A DNA stretch of 25,960 bases from Nitrospinota bacterium (lineage in GTDB: Bacteria > Nitrospinota > Nitrospinia > JACRGO01), in assembly GCA_016212295.1 (NCBI GenBank), contig JACRGO010000227.1:1-25960 (forward strand), read 5' to 3'. The translations under genes and the position numbers were made by a program. Every line of letters begins with the position of its first letter. Within the stretch, counting starts at the first letter, position 1. The notes under the pieces are model-generated. The model was given only the letters and a program-made list of their open reading frames with translations, did not search any database and was not told the origin of the DNA. This document shows positions 7,766-15,951 of this stretch, in pieces.

Positions 7766-7848
7766 GTTAAGAAATCCGCGTTGTCCGCGCAAGTTTTTTA
7801 AGCCGGCCGCATAGCGCGGCGCGGCCGCAACCAAAATAAATTTCTCTT
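7766..7848. repeat. Intergenic composite repeat, reverse copy of the 'ttggttgcggc' motif
   Basis: Contains 'gaaatccgcgttgtccgcgc' (about 7769-7788), then 'gttttttaa', then a GC-rich palindromic block ending 'gcggccgcaaccaaaataaa'. That last part is the reverse complement of the motif seen near 3561 and 5459. It lies in the divergent gap between glpD and the DUF167 gene. Confidence 0.5.
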
Positions 7849-7890
7849 GAAGCATTCAACGCAGGTTTTATTTCAAGCGGAAAATGCAAA

Positions 7891-8271
7891 TTGAGACTGG
7901 AATTATTTTTGTCCACAAAAGATGTGAAGCAAGCGGGAAAAAATTTGGGTAATTCTCTCTCCTTTGTTGAAGAATCGCCCGGCGGACTGAAAATCAGCGT
8001 CCGGGTCCAGCCAAGGGCGTCGAGAAACGAGATAGGCGATGTGCGGGAAGGCGCCCTGCGCGTCAAACTCACTGCCCCGCCGGTTGACGGCTCCGCGAAC
8101 AAGCAATTGATAGCCTTCCTTTCCAAAAAATGGGACGTCCCAAAATCCCGCATGGAAATCCTGTCCGGTGAAGCAAGCCGCCAAAAACGCATCCTGCTTC
8201 GCGGCGTACCGCTCTCCCACTTGAAAAAGCATTTGGCGCCAGCGCCTAAATTAAAAGTTTTAATATACTAA
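7891..8271 (+). CDS. DUF167 / YggU-family small protein
   Basis: A small cytoplasmic protein of the UPF0235 (DUF167, YggU) family, whose biochemical role is not established. The family core spans about residues 30-105: GGLKISVRVQPRASRNEI, ALRVKLTAPPVDGSANKQLI and SGEASRQKRILLRGV. The 126-residue frame begins at a TTG (7891) with no good RBS. A GTG at 7924 and a TTG at 7945 are alternatives that would trim the atypical N-terminus to near the usual length of about 100. The stop at 8269-8271 abuts a dispersed repeat. In many genomes this family sits next to yggT or proC; neither is here. Confidence 0.85.
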   Translation: MRLELFLSTKDVKQAGKNLGNSLSFVEESPGGLKISVRVQPRASRNEIGDVREGALRVKLTAPPVDGSANKQLIAFLSKKWDVPKSRMEILSGEASRQKRILLRGVPLSHLKKHLAPAPKLKVLIY

Positions 8272-8402
8272 GCTCCAAACCCAAATGGCCAAATAACAAA
8301 TAAATCCCAATAACCAAAATTACAAGGAGCAAACAAAGAAATGGAATTGTTTTGGACATTCAGTTAATTGTAATTTGCTATTTGTCATTTGGGATTTTGT
8401 TT
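8271..8402. repeat. Dispersed AT-rich palindromic repeat, copy 1
   Basis: Starts agctccaaacccaaatggcc and closely matches 22715-22815: both share 'caaataacaaataaatc', 'caataaccaaaatt' and 'ggaattgtt.tggacat'. The left arm (ccaaatggccaaataacaaa) is an imperfect inverted repeat of the right arm (atttgctatttgtcatttgg). It supplies the last codons and stop of the neighbouring minus-strand glycosyltransferase. Confidence 0.75.
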
Positions 8403-9940
8403 CCCTCCCTCTCAATCTGAAACATTGAATTCAATCCAATAAAGCTGAAGCCGAAGTAAAAAATAAAGAGGAACGGAATAATCGCGGTGCGGTCCAAGGA
8501 AAACGCCAGGCGTATCAGGTGGAGAAAATAAGCGCCAAGAGCCAGTTCCATGATGGAAAGCGGCGCAAGGATAGTCAGCGACCTCCTCCAGTGGGAGGCC
8601 CGCTCCTTCGACAGCACGTTCCGCTTGGGGGTCCTCTCGAATTCGCCGGTCCTTAAAAAAATCCCCTCCAAAACCCCCAGGGAATTGCTGAGGGACACGC
8701 CCACGCCCACGGCCAGCAGCAACGGCAGGTCCCGGAAGGCCCGGAGCGTCCCGCGTCCCACCGCCGCCTGGCTTGCTATATAAAAAATGGCGATGGACAC
8801 CGTGGCCGTTAAATACAAGGGATAGTCGAGCAGGCTGTTCTTCACGGAAAAAATAAAGAAGGTGAATTCCACCCTCCTGGATATGGCCGGAAACAAGAGG
8901 ACCGCTAAAAGCAGGATGAAGGGATAGGAACAATTCACGGAAAGGTGGAAGGACGCCTCAACCTTCGCCTTCAAGGGAATGGCGGACGCCCAAATCCTCT
9001 TAATGAGTTTCCTGAAGGTCTGCATGGACCCCTTGGTCCAGCGCCGCTGCTGGATTTTGAAGGCGTTCGCCTGCACCGGCAATTCTCCAGGGACCGCGAC
9101 ATGGGGCAGGAAAAGAAATTTCCACCCCGCCAGTTGCGCCCTATAGCTCAGATCCAGGTCCTCGGTCAGGGTGTCGTCCTGCCATCCGCCCGCCTCTTCA
9201 ATGCATGCCCTTCGCCATATACCGGCCGTGCCGTTGAAATTGAAGAAACGGCCCGACCTGTTCCGCGCCGCCTGTTCAATTGCGAAATGCCCGTCAAGGA
9301 GCATGGCCTGGACCCTGGTCAGCAAGGAAAAGTCCCTGTTCACGTGGTCCCATCTCATCTGAGCGCAGCCTATTTCCTTGTCCGTGAAATAATGAATGGT
9401 CCTGAGCAGGATGTCAGGGGGCGGAATGAAATCCGAGTCAAGGATAAAAAAGAACTCCCCTGCGGCCTCCTTCATTCCGTTCCTAAGCGCCCCGGCCTTG
9501 AAGCCGGATCTCTCGCCCCTCCAGATATGCCGGATGGGGACCCCTGACCGGCGGAGGTCTTCCACTATCCCCGCCGCAATGGACCGGCACTCGTTCGTGG
9601 AGTCGTCCAGGACCTGGATTTCCAGAAGTTCCCTTGGGTATTGTATGGCGGAAACGGAGCGCAGCAGCCTTTCCACCACCTCTGTTTCGTTGAAGATGGG
9701 TAGCTGGATGGTAACGCGAGGGAGGTCCTTGAAATTGGAGCGGGGCTCCATGCCAAGGTTCTTGTGGCGGTGGTAGAGGAAGACAAGAAAGAGCCTGTGC
9801 AGGCTGAAGGTGGACAAAACCGCCCATACCGCAAGATAGGAATAAAGAAAAAAATCGGAAACGTAGGACACGGAAAAATTCATGGAACGCGGATTTTCAC
9901 GAAAAAAAAGGATTTTCGCTGATGAATAAGAAATCATCAT
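8378..9940 (-). CDS. Processive GT2 membrane glycosyltransferase (cellulose/mannan-synthase-like)
   Basis: A 520-residue integral inner-membrane glycosyltransferase resembling bacterial homologues of CslA-type glucomannan synthases and BcsA. A TM helix at about 30-55 is followed by the cytosolic GT-A domain: RVTIQLPIFNE, LDDSTNE (Asp112/113), LDSDF (Asp168, Asp170), TLTEDLDLSYR and QQRRW (297-301), the full D, DxD, TED, QxxRW set of processive enzymes. About four to six hydrophobic helices follow (340-510). It likely polymerises or transfers hexoses onto an exopolysaccharide or glycolipid; the product is unknown. Tandem ATGs at 9935-9940 sit behind AGGGGGTAGGAT. An internal Met20 is possible but has no RBS. 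The last eight residues (GNKIPNDK) come from a dispersed repeat. No PilZ domain or bcs partners are seen. Confidence 0.88.
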   Translation of the reverse strand: MMISYSSAKILFFRENPRSMNFSVSYVSDFFLYSYLAVWAVLSTFSLHRLFLVFLYHRHKNLGMEPRSNFKDLPRVTIQLPIFNETEVVERLLRSVSAIQYPRELLEIQVLDDSTNECRSIAAGIVEDLRRSGVPIRHIWRGERSGFKAGALRNGMKEAAGEFFFILDSDFIPPPDILLRTIHYFTDKEIGCAQMRWDHVNRDFSLLTRVQAMLLDGHFAIEQAARNRSGRFFNFNGTAGIWRRACIEEAGGWQDDTLTEDLDLSYRAQLAGWKFLFLPHVAVPGELPVQANAFKIQQRRWTKGSMQTFRKLIKRIWASAIPLKAKVEASFHLSVNCSYPFILLLAVLLFPAISRRVEFTFFIFSVKNSLLDYPLYLTATVSIAIFYIASQAAVGRGTLRAFRDLPLLLAVGVGVSLSNSLGVLEGIFLRTGEFERTPKRNVLSKERASHWRRSLTILAPLSIMELALGAYFLHLIRLAFSLDRTAIIPFLFIFYFGFSFIGLNSMFQIEREGNKIPNDK

Positions 9941-9956
9941 ATCCTACCCCCTCACA

Positions 9957-11633
9957 GTGGTCAAATCGCCTAACATTTATCCGGTGGTTTTTCTCCTGGT
10001 TTACTGGATTCCTTATATTTTAAAGGCCTCTCATTCCATTAACGGGCAAGGCGCTTCAGGCCAGGAGGCCAAGCCCGCAGCGGTCCTGATTATGCGCGTC
10101 GACACCGATGATGTTTTTAAGTCCATGCTCCATACCGGGACCGGCCTGGGCCAAACAGGCGAGGTCGTGCTTGTCAACCCGGAGGCCGAAATCCTTGTTC
10201 CGCTCAAATATCCCTTGCAGGACGGGACAAGGCCCGCTCCCCTGGAATACCGGATTCAGGCAAAACCCGCGGCGCTTGCGTCCCAGGGCAAGGAAGGAAT
10301 CATTGCCGCTGATGATTATCGAGGCGTCCCGGTCCTGGCCGCCTTTCGCTCCATTCAAATCTCCCCTGAGACATCATGGGGCATGGTGGTCAAGCAGGAC
10401 CGCTCCGAGGTCCTGGCCAATCTGAATAAGAGTATTTCATATTTTTTCCTTATCTTCGCCGCGGCTATTACAGCTCTGGTGGTTTTGACTTATTGGATCG
10501 CCACCGGGCTTTCCCGCCCCATCCACTTGTTGAGCCGGGCCGTCCGTCTGGTGGAATCCGGCGACTTAAGCGCCAGGGCGCCGGCAACCGGTCCCTATGA
10601 AGCGGCGGTTCTGGCCCTAGCCTTCAATTCCATGGCCCAGCGGATTCAGAATTGGCATGGAGAGTTGGAGCGCCGGATACAGGAGCGGACCCATGAACTG
10701 AGCATGGCCAATGAGGAATTGGAAAGGCAGAAGAAATTCCTGGAAGCGATACTGGATTGCGTGGAGGACGGCATAGTGGCATGCGACAACAACGCGGTCC
10801 TGACCCTCTTCAACCGGGCCACCCGTGAGTTTCACGGCCTGCCCCAGGAACCTCTTCCGGCGGAGAAGTGGGCGGACCATTACGACCTTTATCTCGCGGA
10901 CGAGAAGACCCCCATGAAAAGGGAAGACGTGCCCTTATTCCGGACCTTGAAGGGGGAGGCGGTGGACAACGTGGAAATGGTCATCGCCCCAAAGGAAGGG
11001 GCTCAGCGGACGCTTCTGGCCACTGGACGCGCCTTGATTGACGGCAATGGAGAGGGCCTGGGGGCGGTTGTCTCCATGCATGATATCACCGCGCGGAAAC
11101 AAGCGGAGGAAAAATTACGGGTTTACCGGGAAAATCTCGAAAAAATGGTGGAGGAGCGGACGCTTGAATTAAAAACGGCGAATGCAAAACTCCTGGAGGC
11201 CCTTGCGGAAAAGGAACTCCTCCTGCGCGAGATACACCATCGCGTGAAAAACAACATGCAAATCATCTCAAGCCTGCTGAACATGCAATCGCGCGCCATT
11301 TCCGACGGGAGATTGAAGGGAATTTTCGAGGACTGCCGGAACAGGATAAAGAGCATGGCAATGGTGCACGAGAAGCTGTACGCGCACGGCGACCTCGCCC
11401 GGATTGATTTCAATGAATACATAAGAAGCATTTCAAGCGGTTTATTCAGGTCCTACGCCGGCGCCCATGGCCGTGTCGCGTTCAGGACGGAATTGGAGGA
11501 TGGCGTTTTCCTGGGGATCGAAGCCGCCATCCCTTGCGGCCTCATACTTAATGAACTCATTACTAACGCCTTGAAGTACGCCTTTCCGGAAGGCAGGGCC
11601 GGGCGATGGACGGCACAACCCATTCCCCCTTAA
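9957..11633 (+). pseudogene. Sensor histidine kinase (Cache-HAMP-PAS-HisKA_2) truncated at both ends
   Basis: The 558-residue frame covers the C-terminal half of a periplasmic Cache-type sensor (about 40-150, ending ADDYRGVPVLAAFRSI), a TM helix (about 160-185), HAMP (185-240), PAS (255-365), a coiled coil and a HisKA_2 dimerisation domain with LLREIHHRVKNNMQIISSLL (probable phospho-His at about 428). The HATPase stops just after the N-box (ILNELITNALKYAFPEG): the frame runs into a CCCCCTT repeat and the nucleotide-binding G boxes are missing. The N-terminus lacks a recognisable first TM helix and the first Cache half. The GTG start lies 16 bases from the divergent glycosyltransferase start, leaving no room for its own promoter. 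It cannot autophosphorylate as encoded and is probably a remnant. Confidence 0.75.
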
Positions 11634-11657
11634 CAAAGGGGGATTAAGGGGGATGTA
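11619..11657. repeat. CCCCCTT/AAGGGGG palindromic repeat, copy 1
   Basis: Contains 'tcccccttaacaaaggggga' followed by 'ttaagggggat'. The same unit occurs twice more at 15952-16069. Here it forms the end of the truncated sensor kinase frame, so it or its insertion point marks the break. Confidence 0.7.
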
Positions 11658-11714
11658 AAGATGCATTTAACGGCGACTATCGGGGTTATATAATATTTCG
11701 CTGAATAGTTACAA

Positions 11715-11762
11715 AATTTTTCCTCCGCGCCTCTGTGTCTCAACGGTAAAAAATATTCTGAA
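11715..11762. repeat. 'gcctctgtgtctcaacggt' intergenic repeat
   Basis: The block tcctccgcgcctctgtgtct followed by 'caacggtaaaaaat' resembles 'tttgcgtctttgcggtgata' at 21164 onward. Both belong to a type of short intergenic sequence common in environmental genomes (from memory). Confidence 0.4.
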
Positions 11763-11803
11763 TTTTAAAATACGGATGAAATAATCTCAGGAATGGAAAA
11801 GAC

Positions 11804-12955
11804 ATGAACAAGGAACGAATCATGGTGGTGGAGGACGAAAAGCTCATAGCGCGGGACATAAAAGACTGTCTCGAAAAACTCGGCTACTCCGTGACTTCCA
11901 TAGTGGCGACCGGAGAGGCCGCAGTGCGCAGGGCGGAAGAGGACTCCCCGGACCTGGCGCTCATGGACATCCGGCTGGAGGGAGAAATGGACGGTGTGGA
12001 AGCGGCGGAGCTGATCATGTCGCGCTTTAAAATCCCCGTTGTTTACATGACCGCGCACGCGGACGAAAATATCCTGCAACGGGCCAAGGCCACCGGCCCC
12101 TTCGGCTATGTGCTCAAGCCCTTTGAGGAAAGGGAACTGTATATAGCCATTCAGATGGCCATATACAGGCACCGCGCGGAAAAGCGCCTCATGAAAAACC
12201 AGGCGGAATTGCGCGCGAATGAAAAGATCCTTCGTCTTACGCTGGACGCCGCAAGCGACGGCGGCTGGGACTGGGATATCCCCGCGGGGACGGTTCATTA
12301 CAGCGACAAATGGATTCAATCCCTTGGGTATGAAAGGGAGGACGTGGAACCCCATGTAAGGTTCTGGGAGAACATCGTTCATCCAGACGATATGCCCGGC
12401 GTAATGCAAAAACTGACCGACCACTTCGAGGGTCGCGTCCCAATTTACCAAGTTGAAAACCGGTTGCGGAAAAAGTCCGGGGAGTACAGGTGGAACCTGG
12501 ATCGCGGCATGGTCATAAGCCGGGGGCCCGATGGAAAACCGCTGAGGATGGTAGGCACGGCCACGGACATCTCGGACCGCAAGCGCGCCGAGGAAGAACT
12601 TCGCATCGCCAAGGAGCAGGCCGAGGAGGCCACGAAACTCAAGGACAAATTCGTGTCCCTGGTGGCCCATGATCTGCGGGGGCCCCTTGCCACCCTGCTG
12701 GGCTACCTTGGCCTTATAAACGACGAGTCTTCAGATCCAGAACAGACGATCCACTGGCGCGTGGGATCATCCGGGCCGTTATCGAGGAGATGGACGTGGC
12801 CGTGGTGGAGGCAGGGGACGGGGAAAAGGCGTTGGAGGCAATGGAGCGGACCGTTCCTCACATCATTATCACGGACCTGGTTATGCCGGGAATGGACGGC
12901 TTCGCGTTCCTGGAAAAAGTGCGGCAAAATACTAATGTCAGAAAGGTCCCAGTGA
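11804..12955 (+). pseudogene. REC-PAS-HisKA hybrid kinase, frameshifted after an internal deletion
   Basis: An N-terminal receiver domain (1-125; phospho-acceptor Asp55 in LALMDIRLEG; VLKPFEERE) is followed by a PAS/PAC domain (about 140-265; WENIVHPDDMPG, ATDISDRKRAEEEL) and a HisKA start with VSLVAHDLRGPLATLLGYLG (His289). Homology ends at about base 12738 (LINDESSDP). From there to the stop at 12955 the frame reads nonsense rich in Trp, Arg and Ser, because it runs out of phase over a second receiver domain. The rest of HisKA and the whole HATPase are missing. The parent was probably a REC-PAS-HisKA-HATPase-REC protein. The receiver and PAS part may still be translated: a GGAATGGA box precedes the ATG. 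Confidence 0.8.
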
Positions 12956-13083
12956 TCGTGGTGACCTCCGACCAGCATGCCGAGGTCCGCGACAAGGCAT
13001 TCCGCATGGGCGCGAATGATTTTATCGCCAAGCCCATAACACGGGAAGACCTTGCGCCGCGGGTCAGGAGGTTTTTGGAATAA
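12739..13083 (+). pseudogene. C-terminal receiver domain of the deleted hybrid kinase
   Basis: In the frame beginning near 12739 the sequence reads RTDDPLARGIIRAVIEEMDV, then EAGDGEKALEAM, IIITDLVMPGMDGFAFLEK, VIVVTSD and the conserved Lys in DFIAKPITRED. This is a nearly complete REC domain lacking only its first beta strand. It is one frame away from the upstream kinase gene and has no own start codon or RBS before the ATG at 12790. It could be expressed only by frameshifting or internal initiation. Sequence on both sides of about 12735-12742 is typical for its family, so the junction is a deletion point rather than gradual decay. Confidence 0.8.
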
Positions 13084-13087
13084 TGCC

Positions 13088-13130
13088 TGTTTAAGTTAAA
13101 AGTGACTAAAGTTTAAAGTGAGCTAAAGTC
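13088..13130. repeat. Short 'gtgactaaagtttaaagtga' direct repeats
   Basis: Near-identical short units (aagttaaaagtgactaaag, then tttaaagtgagctaaag) lie in the convergent gap between the receiver fragment and mltD. No terminator hairpin is visible. Confidence 0.4.
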
Positions 13131-13141
13131 GCGGTGAAAAA

Positions 13142-15436
13142 TCAGGTCGTGGTGTTCTTGGGGTTTTTGGAATTGACTATGGGAATGTTAAGGTCCTGGC
13201 CGGGTTTAAGCTTCGTGATATCAGTTTCCGGGTTATAGTCCTTCAGCAGCCAGTATGGGATTTCATAAACCGCGTTGCAGATCTCCCAAAGGCTTTGCCC
13301 TGGCTTCACTTTAATGATATCCACCCTGGTGACGTCAAAATTGGAATAAAAATCCTCCCTGAAACTATCGTGGAATTCCCTGCGCCTTTCCACGAACTCC
13401 TCCGGGGTCACCTTTTTAAAAACCAATTTTATCCTGTCGCCTACCTTTATGGACTTTTTGCGCAGACTGTTGTTCTTCCTTATGTCCGCAATGGTAAGCT
13501 CCGACCATTCTGAATAATGGCCCAGGGTTTCGTTGTTTTCCACAGTGACCATAACCCCCAGGGGGTTTCCCTGTTTGGCGCTTTTTAAAACCTCAACTCC
13601 GGATAGGGAGGAGACCTTCACCGCGTCCGGCTTTGCGCCTGATTCCTGTGCCGCAGGAGCCGGCGTCTCGTTTTTCGCGAGGGTCTCCGTATTGACCGCG
13701 CTATCCGCTGGTTTTGCCTTCTCCGCCGATGCCGCTGGAGCTTCCATTTTCTCAGGCCCTTCCGGCTTACCGGATACTTCCTTCTTTTCCGGTTTATCCG
13801 GTCCCAACGCTTTTTCCTGTTTATCTGGTCTTTGCGCCTTTTCCGGCTCAGGACCTTTTAAGAGCAAAGTCTGTCCGGGCCGCAACAGACTTGTTTTTTT
13901 CAACCTGTTCCACGCCAGGAGGTTTTCTACTTTTATTCCATGCCTTCTGGCAAGACTATTAATTGTGTCTTTCTCCTTGACCGTGTAGACGCCCGCCGCC
14001 GGTTCCGCGGCGGCCGCTGCTAACAGCGCGTCCGGCTTAGGATCAGCCACGGCGTCGGAAGATTTCTGGACCTCCTGGTCCTTTAAGCCGGGGTCCTGCG
14101 GGAGATGAAGAACCTGCCCGGGAGAAAGCCTGCTCCCGGAATGCATATGATTGAGCTGCGCGAGCGTTGAAGCGGAGGTCCCAAAGCGCTGCGCGATTCG
14201 GCCCATTGTGTCGCCGCGTTTCACCTCATACCACTTAGAGCGCTTTTGTTCCGAGAACCTGACGCCTTCCTTGGCCTCAGCCAATGCCGGCGCGAGTTCC
14301 TTTCCCTTGTTCCTGGGCAATTTCAATACGGTCCCCTTTGGGACCCTTTTTTCGCCGCGCACGACCGGAAGGCGAAGGCCGGGGTTGAATTCCGCCAACT
14401 CCGCCGGGGTCAGGCCCGCATTGGAGGCCAACTGCCTGAAATCGTAATAATGGTCCAGGGTGAGGGTGTCGTAAACAAATGGCGGATCAAACTTCAAATT
14501 GGGAGCATATTTTTCCTTGTTTCTTGACACATGCAGGGCCGCTAGGAATTCACAATAAAAATTCCTTGAAGCGAACCCGAAAGCCTTGCTCTGGTATTTA
14601 TCTATGATTTTAACGATATCGTCCCCGAACTGCTGCTTGGCCCGCATCATTCCATTCAGGCCGTGGTTATATGCGGTGATGGCAAGAGGCCAGCTTCCGG
14701 TTTCCTGGTAATTTTTTCTTAACAGCCTGGCGGCGGCGTCGGTGGCCATGAGGGGGTCCCGCCGTTCATCCACTTCGTAATTGATGTTCATGAAGATCTT
14801 GCCGGTGGAATGAGTGAATTGCCATATCCCCACCGCCCCCAGCTTGGAATAAGCGCCGATCTGAAAGGAAGACTCCACGTGGGGCAGGGCGGTCAGCTCC
14901 AGGGGGAGGTTGTATTTGTTGAAGATCGCCTCCATTTGGTCCATGTATCTTCCCGACCGGACCATTCCCTCGCGGAAACGGTCCGCCTGCCCCAATTGTC
15001 CGCGCACCCTGTCGCTTGCCCTTGAAAAATCCCCCTTCGCCAAATTCCTGACCCTTGTCTCTTCCTGCGAAAGGCCTCCATCGCCGTGCGATCCTGCCAA
15101 TCTTCTGAGTATGTTTCTGTACTTGTCCTTGGCCTTCCTAACGGACATTTCACGGGTCCTCGGAGGCAGTTCATTTAAATTCACTACCTCATAAATGACG
15201 TCAAGGTTTTCGTCATCATGAATGACAACCTGGCTGGTTGTATATTCGGAATAAATCTTTTTCCAGAAATCCACCTTGGTTTGCAGCTCCGGCGGGACCC
15301 TGAAATGGCTGGATATCTGCTTATTTTCCCCCTGGCCGCCCAATGACGCGTGGGCCTTGAAATCTCCAAGAGGAGAAAGCAATGATCCAGCCAAAAGAAG
15401 TAAAATCCTTATTCGCCCCTTGTTTGGAAGTTTCAT
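13142..15436 (-). CDS. mltD: LysM-containing membrane-bound lytic transglycosylase (MltD-like)
   Basis: A periplasmic enzyme cleaving the MurNAc-GlcNAc bond of peptidoglycan to leave 1,6-anhydro ends. The 764-residue protein has a Sec signal peptide (about 1-30, hydrophobic core ILLLLAGSLL, AHA cleavage site; no lipobox) and an alpha-helical N-region. The SLT domain shows LPHVESSFQIGAYSKLGAVG (catalytic Glu188), GIWQF and ITAYNHGLNG. Four LysM motifs bind glycan: about 401-445 (YEVKRGDT), 482-525 (YTVKEKDT), 629-672 (VTVENNET) and 705-755 (IKVKPGQSLWEI). A Lys/Pro/Glu-rich linker (about 528-600) separates LysM2 from LysM3. The third LysM is divergent. The ATG has AAAGGGGTG upstream. It is a monocistronic unit with a possible promoter at 15513-15541. 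Confidence 0.93.
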   Translation of the reverse strand: MKLPNKGRIRILLLLAGSLLSPLGDFKAHASLGGQGENKQISSHFRVPPELQTKVDFWKKIYSEYTTSQVVIHDDENLDVIYEVVNLNELPPRTREMSVRKAKDKYRNILRRLAGSHGDGGLSQEETRVRNLAKGDFSRASDRVRGQLGQADRFREGMVRSGRYMDQMEAIFNKYNLPLELTALPHVESSFQIGAYSKLGAVGIWQFTHSTGKIFMNINYEVDERRDPLMATDAAARLLRKNYQETGSWPLAITAYNHGLNGMMRAKQQFGDDIVKIIDKYQSKAFGFASRNFYCEFLAALHVSRNKEKYAPNLKFDPPFVYDTLTLDHYYDFRQLASNAGLTPAELAEFNPGLRLPVVRGEKRVPKGTVLKLPRNKGKELAPALAEAKEGVRFSEQKRSKWYEVKRGDTMGRIAQRFGTSASTLAQLNHMHSGSRLSPGQVLHLPQDPGLKDQEVQKSSDAVADPKPDALLAAAAAEPAAGVYTVKEKDTINSLARRHGIKVENLLAWNRLKKTSLLRPGQTLLLKGPEPEKAQRPDKQEKALGPDKPEKKEVSGKPEGPEKMEAPAASAEKAKPADSAVNTETLAKNETPAPAAQESGAKPDAVKVSSLSGVEVLKSAKQGNPLGVMVTVENNETLGHYSEWSELTIADIRKNNSLRKKSIKVGDRIKLVFKKVTPEEFVERRREFHDSFREDFYSNFDVTRVDIIKVKPGQSLWEICNAVYEIPYWLLKDYNPETDITKLKPGQDLNIPIVNSKNPKNTTT

Positions 15437-15512
15437 GTCACCCCTTTAAAATAAATAGCAATAGTTCACGAACCATCAACCATTGACTCCTGATCCCTGA
15501 CACCCGTGAGCT

Positions 15513-15541
15513 ATTATAATAAGTAAATGCCTTACTGTCTT
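15513..15541 (-). promoter_or_regulatory. Possible sigma-70-type promoter of mltD
   Basis: On the minus strand a perfect TATAAT (15513-15518) lies 17 bases downstream of AAGACA (15536-15541), a 4/6 match to the -35 consensus. It would give a leader of about 70 bases before the mltD ATG at 15436. Confidence 0.4.
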
Positions 15542-15608
15542 ATCAAATTACCCTGTAAAAGTCAAACCTGTAAATAAAATGACGGTAAAAAATTAATAGA
15601 GAAAGCAC

Positions 15609-15636
15609 TTGCATTCCCTGTGCCGTATGCTATAAT
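15609..15636 (+). promoter_or_regulatory. Strong extended -10 promoter for the micro-protein gene
   Basis: TTGCAT (15609-15614), a 16-base spacer and a perfect TATAAT (15631-15636) preceded by TGC (extended -10). It lies about 60 bases before the start codon of the small ORF at 15698 and on the same strand. It is the best sigma-70-like promoter in the window. Confidence 0.7.
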
Positions 15637-15697
15637 GCTTTTGGGAAAATTGGGAAAGCAAAAAACAATAAAAATCCGAAGGGGGGTGCAAATAATC

Positions 15698-15796
15698 ATG
15701 AGTGAATATACAGGGGTTGATATCTTGCTCTATCTTGTCGTGCTGTTCGGGGGAGTGTTTCTTATTGCTTCAGCGTCTTCCTCAGCCAAAAAATAA
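15698..15796 (+). CDS. 32-residue single-pass membrane micro-protein
   Basis: A short ORF with every expected signal: promoter at 15609-15636, a strong RBS AAGGGGGGTG (15679-15688) nine bases before the ATG, and a rho-independent terminator 28 bases after the TAA. The peptide begins MSEYTGVDILLYLVVLFGGV, continues FLIASASSS and ends AKK: a short polar N-terminus, one hydrophobic helix of about 17 residues (9-25) and a basic C-terminal tail, suggesting inner-membrane insertion. I do not recognise the family. Possibilities include an accessory subunit of a respiratory complex (like CydX or CcoQ), a membrane-stress peptide or a type I toxin. No antisense RNA promoter was identified. Flanking repeats isolate it from mltD and dut. 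Confidence 0.65.
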   Translation: MSEYTGVDILLYLVVLFGGVFLIASASSSAKK

Positions 15797-15823
15797 TTTT
15801 TTTGAATTATATAAAATTTCACG

Positions 15824-15868
15824 AGAACGGCAATCGCCATGAATTCATGGCGTGCCGTTCTTTTTTTT
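15824..15868 (+). terminator. Rho-independent terminator of the micro-protein unit
   Basis: AGAACGGCA (15824-15832) pairs with TGCCGTTCT (15853-15861). Inside it CGCCATGAATTCATGGCG (15835-15852) is self-complementary, and a two-base bulge lies on the left side. A run of T follows (15861-15868). This is the clearest intrinsic terminator in the window. Confidence 0.9.
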
Positions 15869-15951
15869 GCGTTGGCTTCACCTCGGCCACGCTTTTGTAA
15901 CTCACGGGGTTGCCATGAAAAATAATGGAAAGCCTCATTAGTTGATTTTTG

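Noticed and set aside
11765-12670. 301-codon open frame antisense to the response-regulator/PAS gene
   Set aside because: The plus-strand frame has clear REC and PAS homology; the antisense translation shows no recognisable domain and is a shadow of the coding bias.
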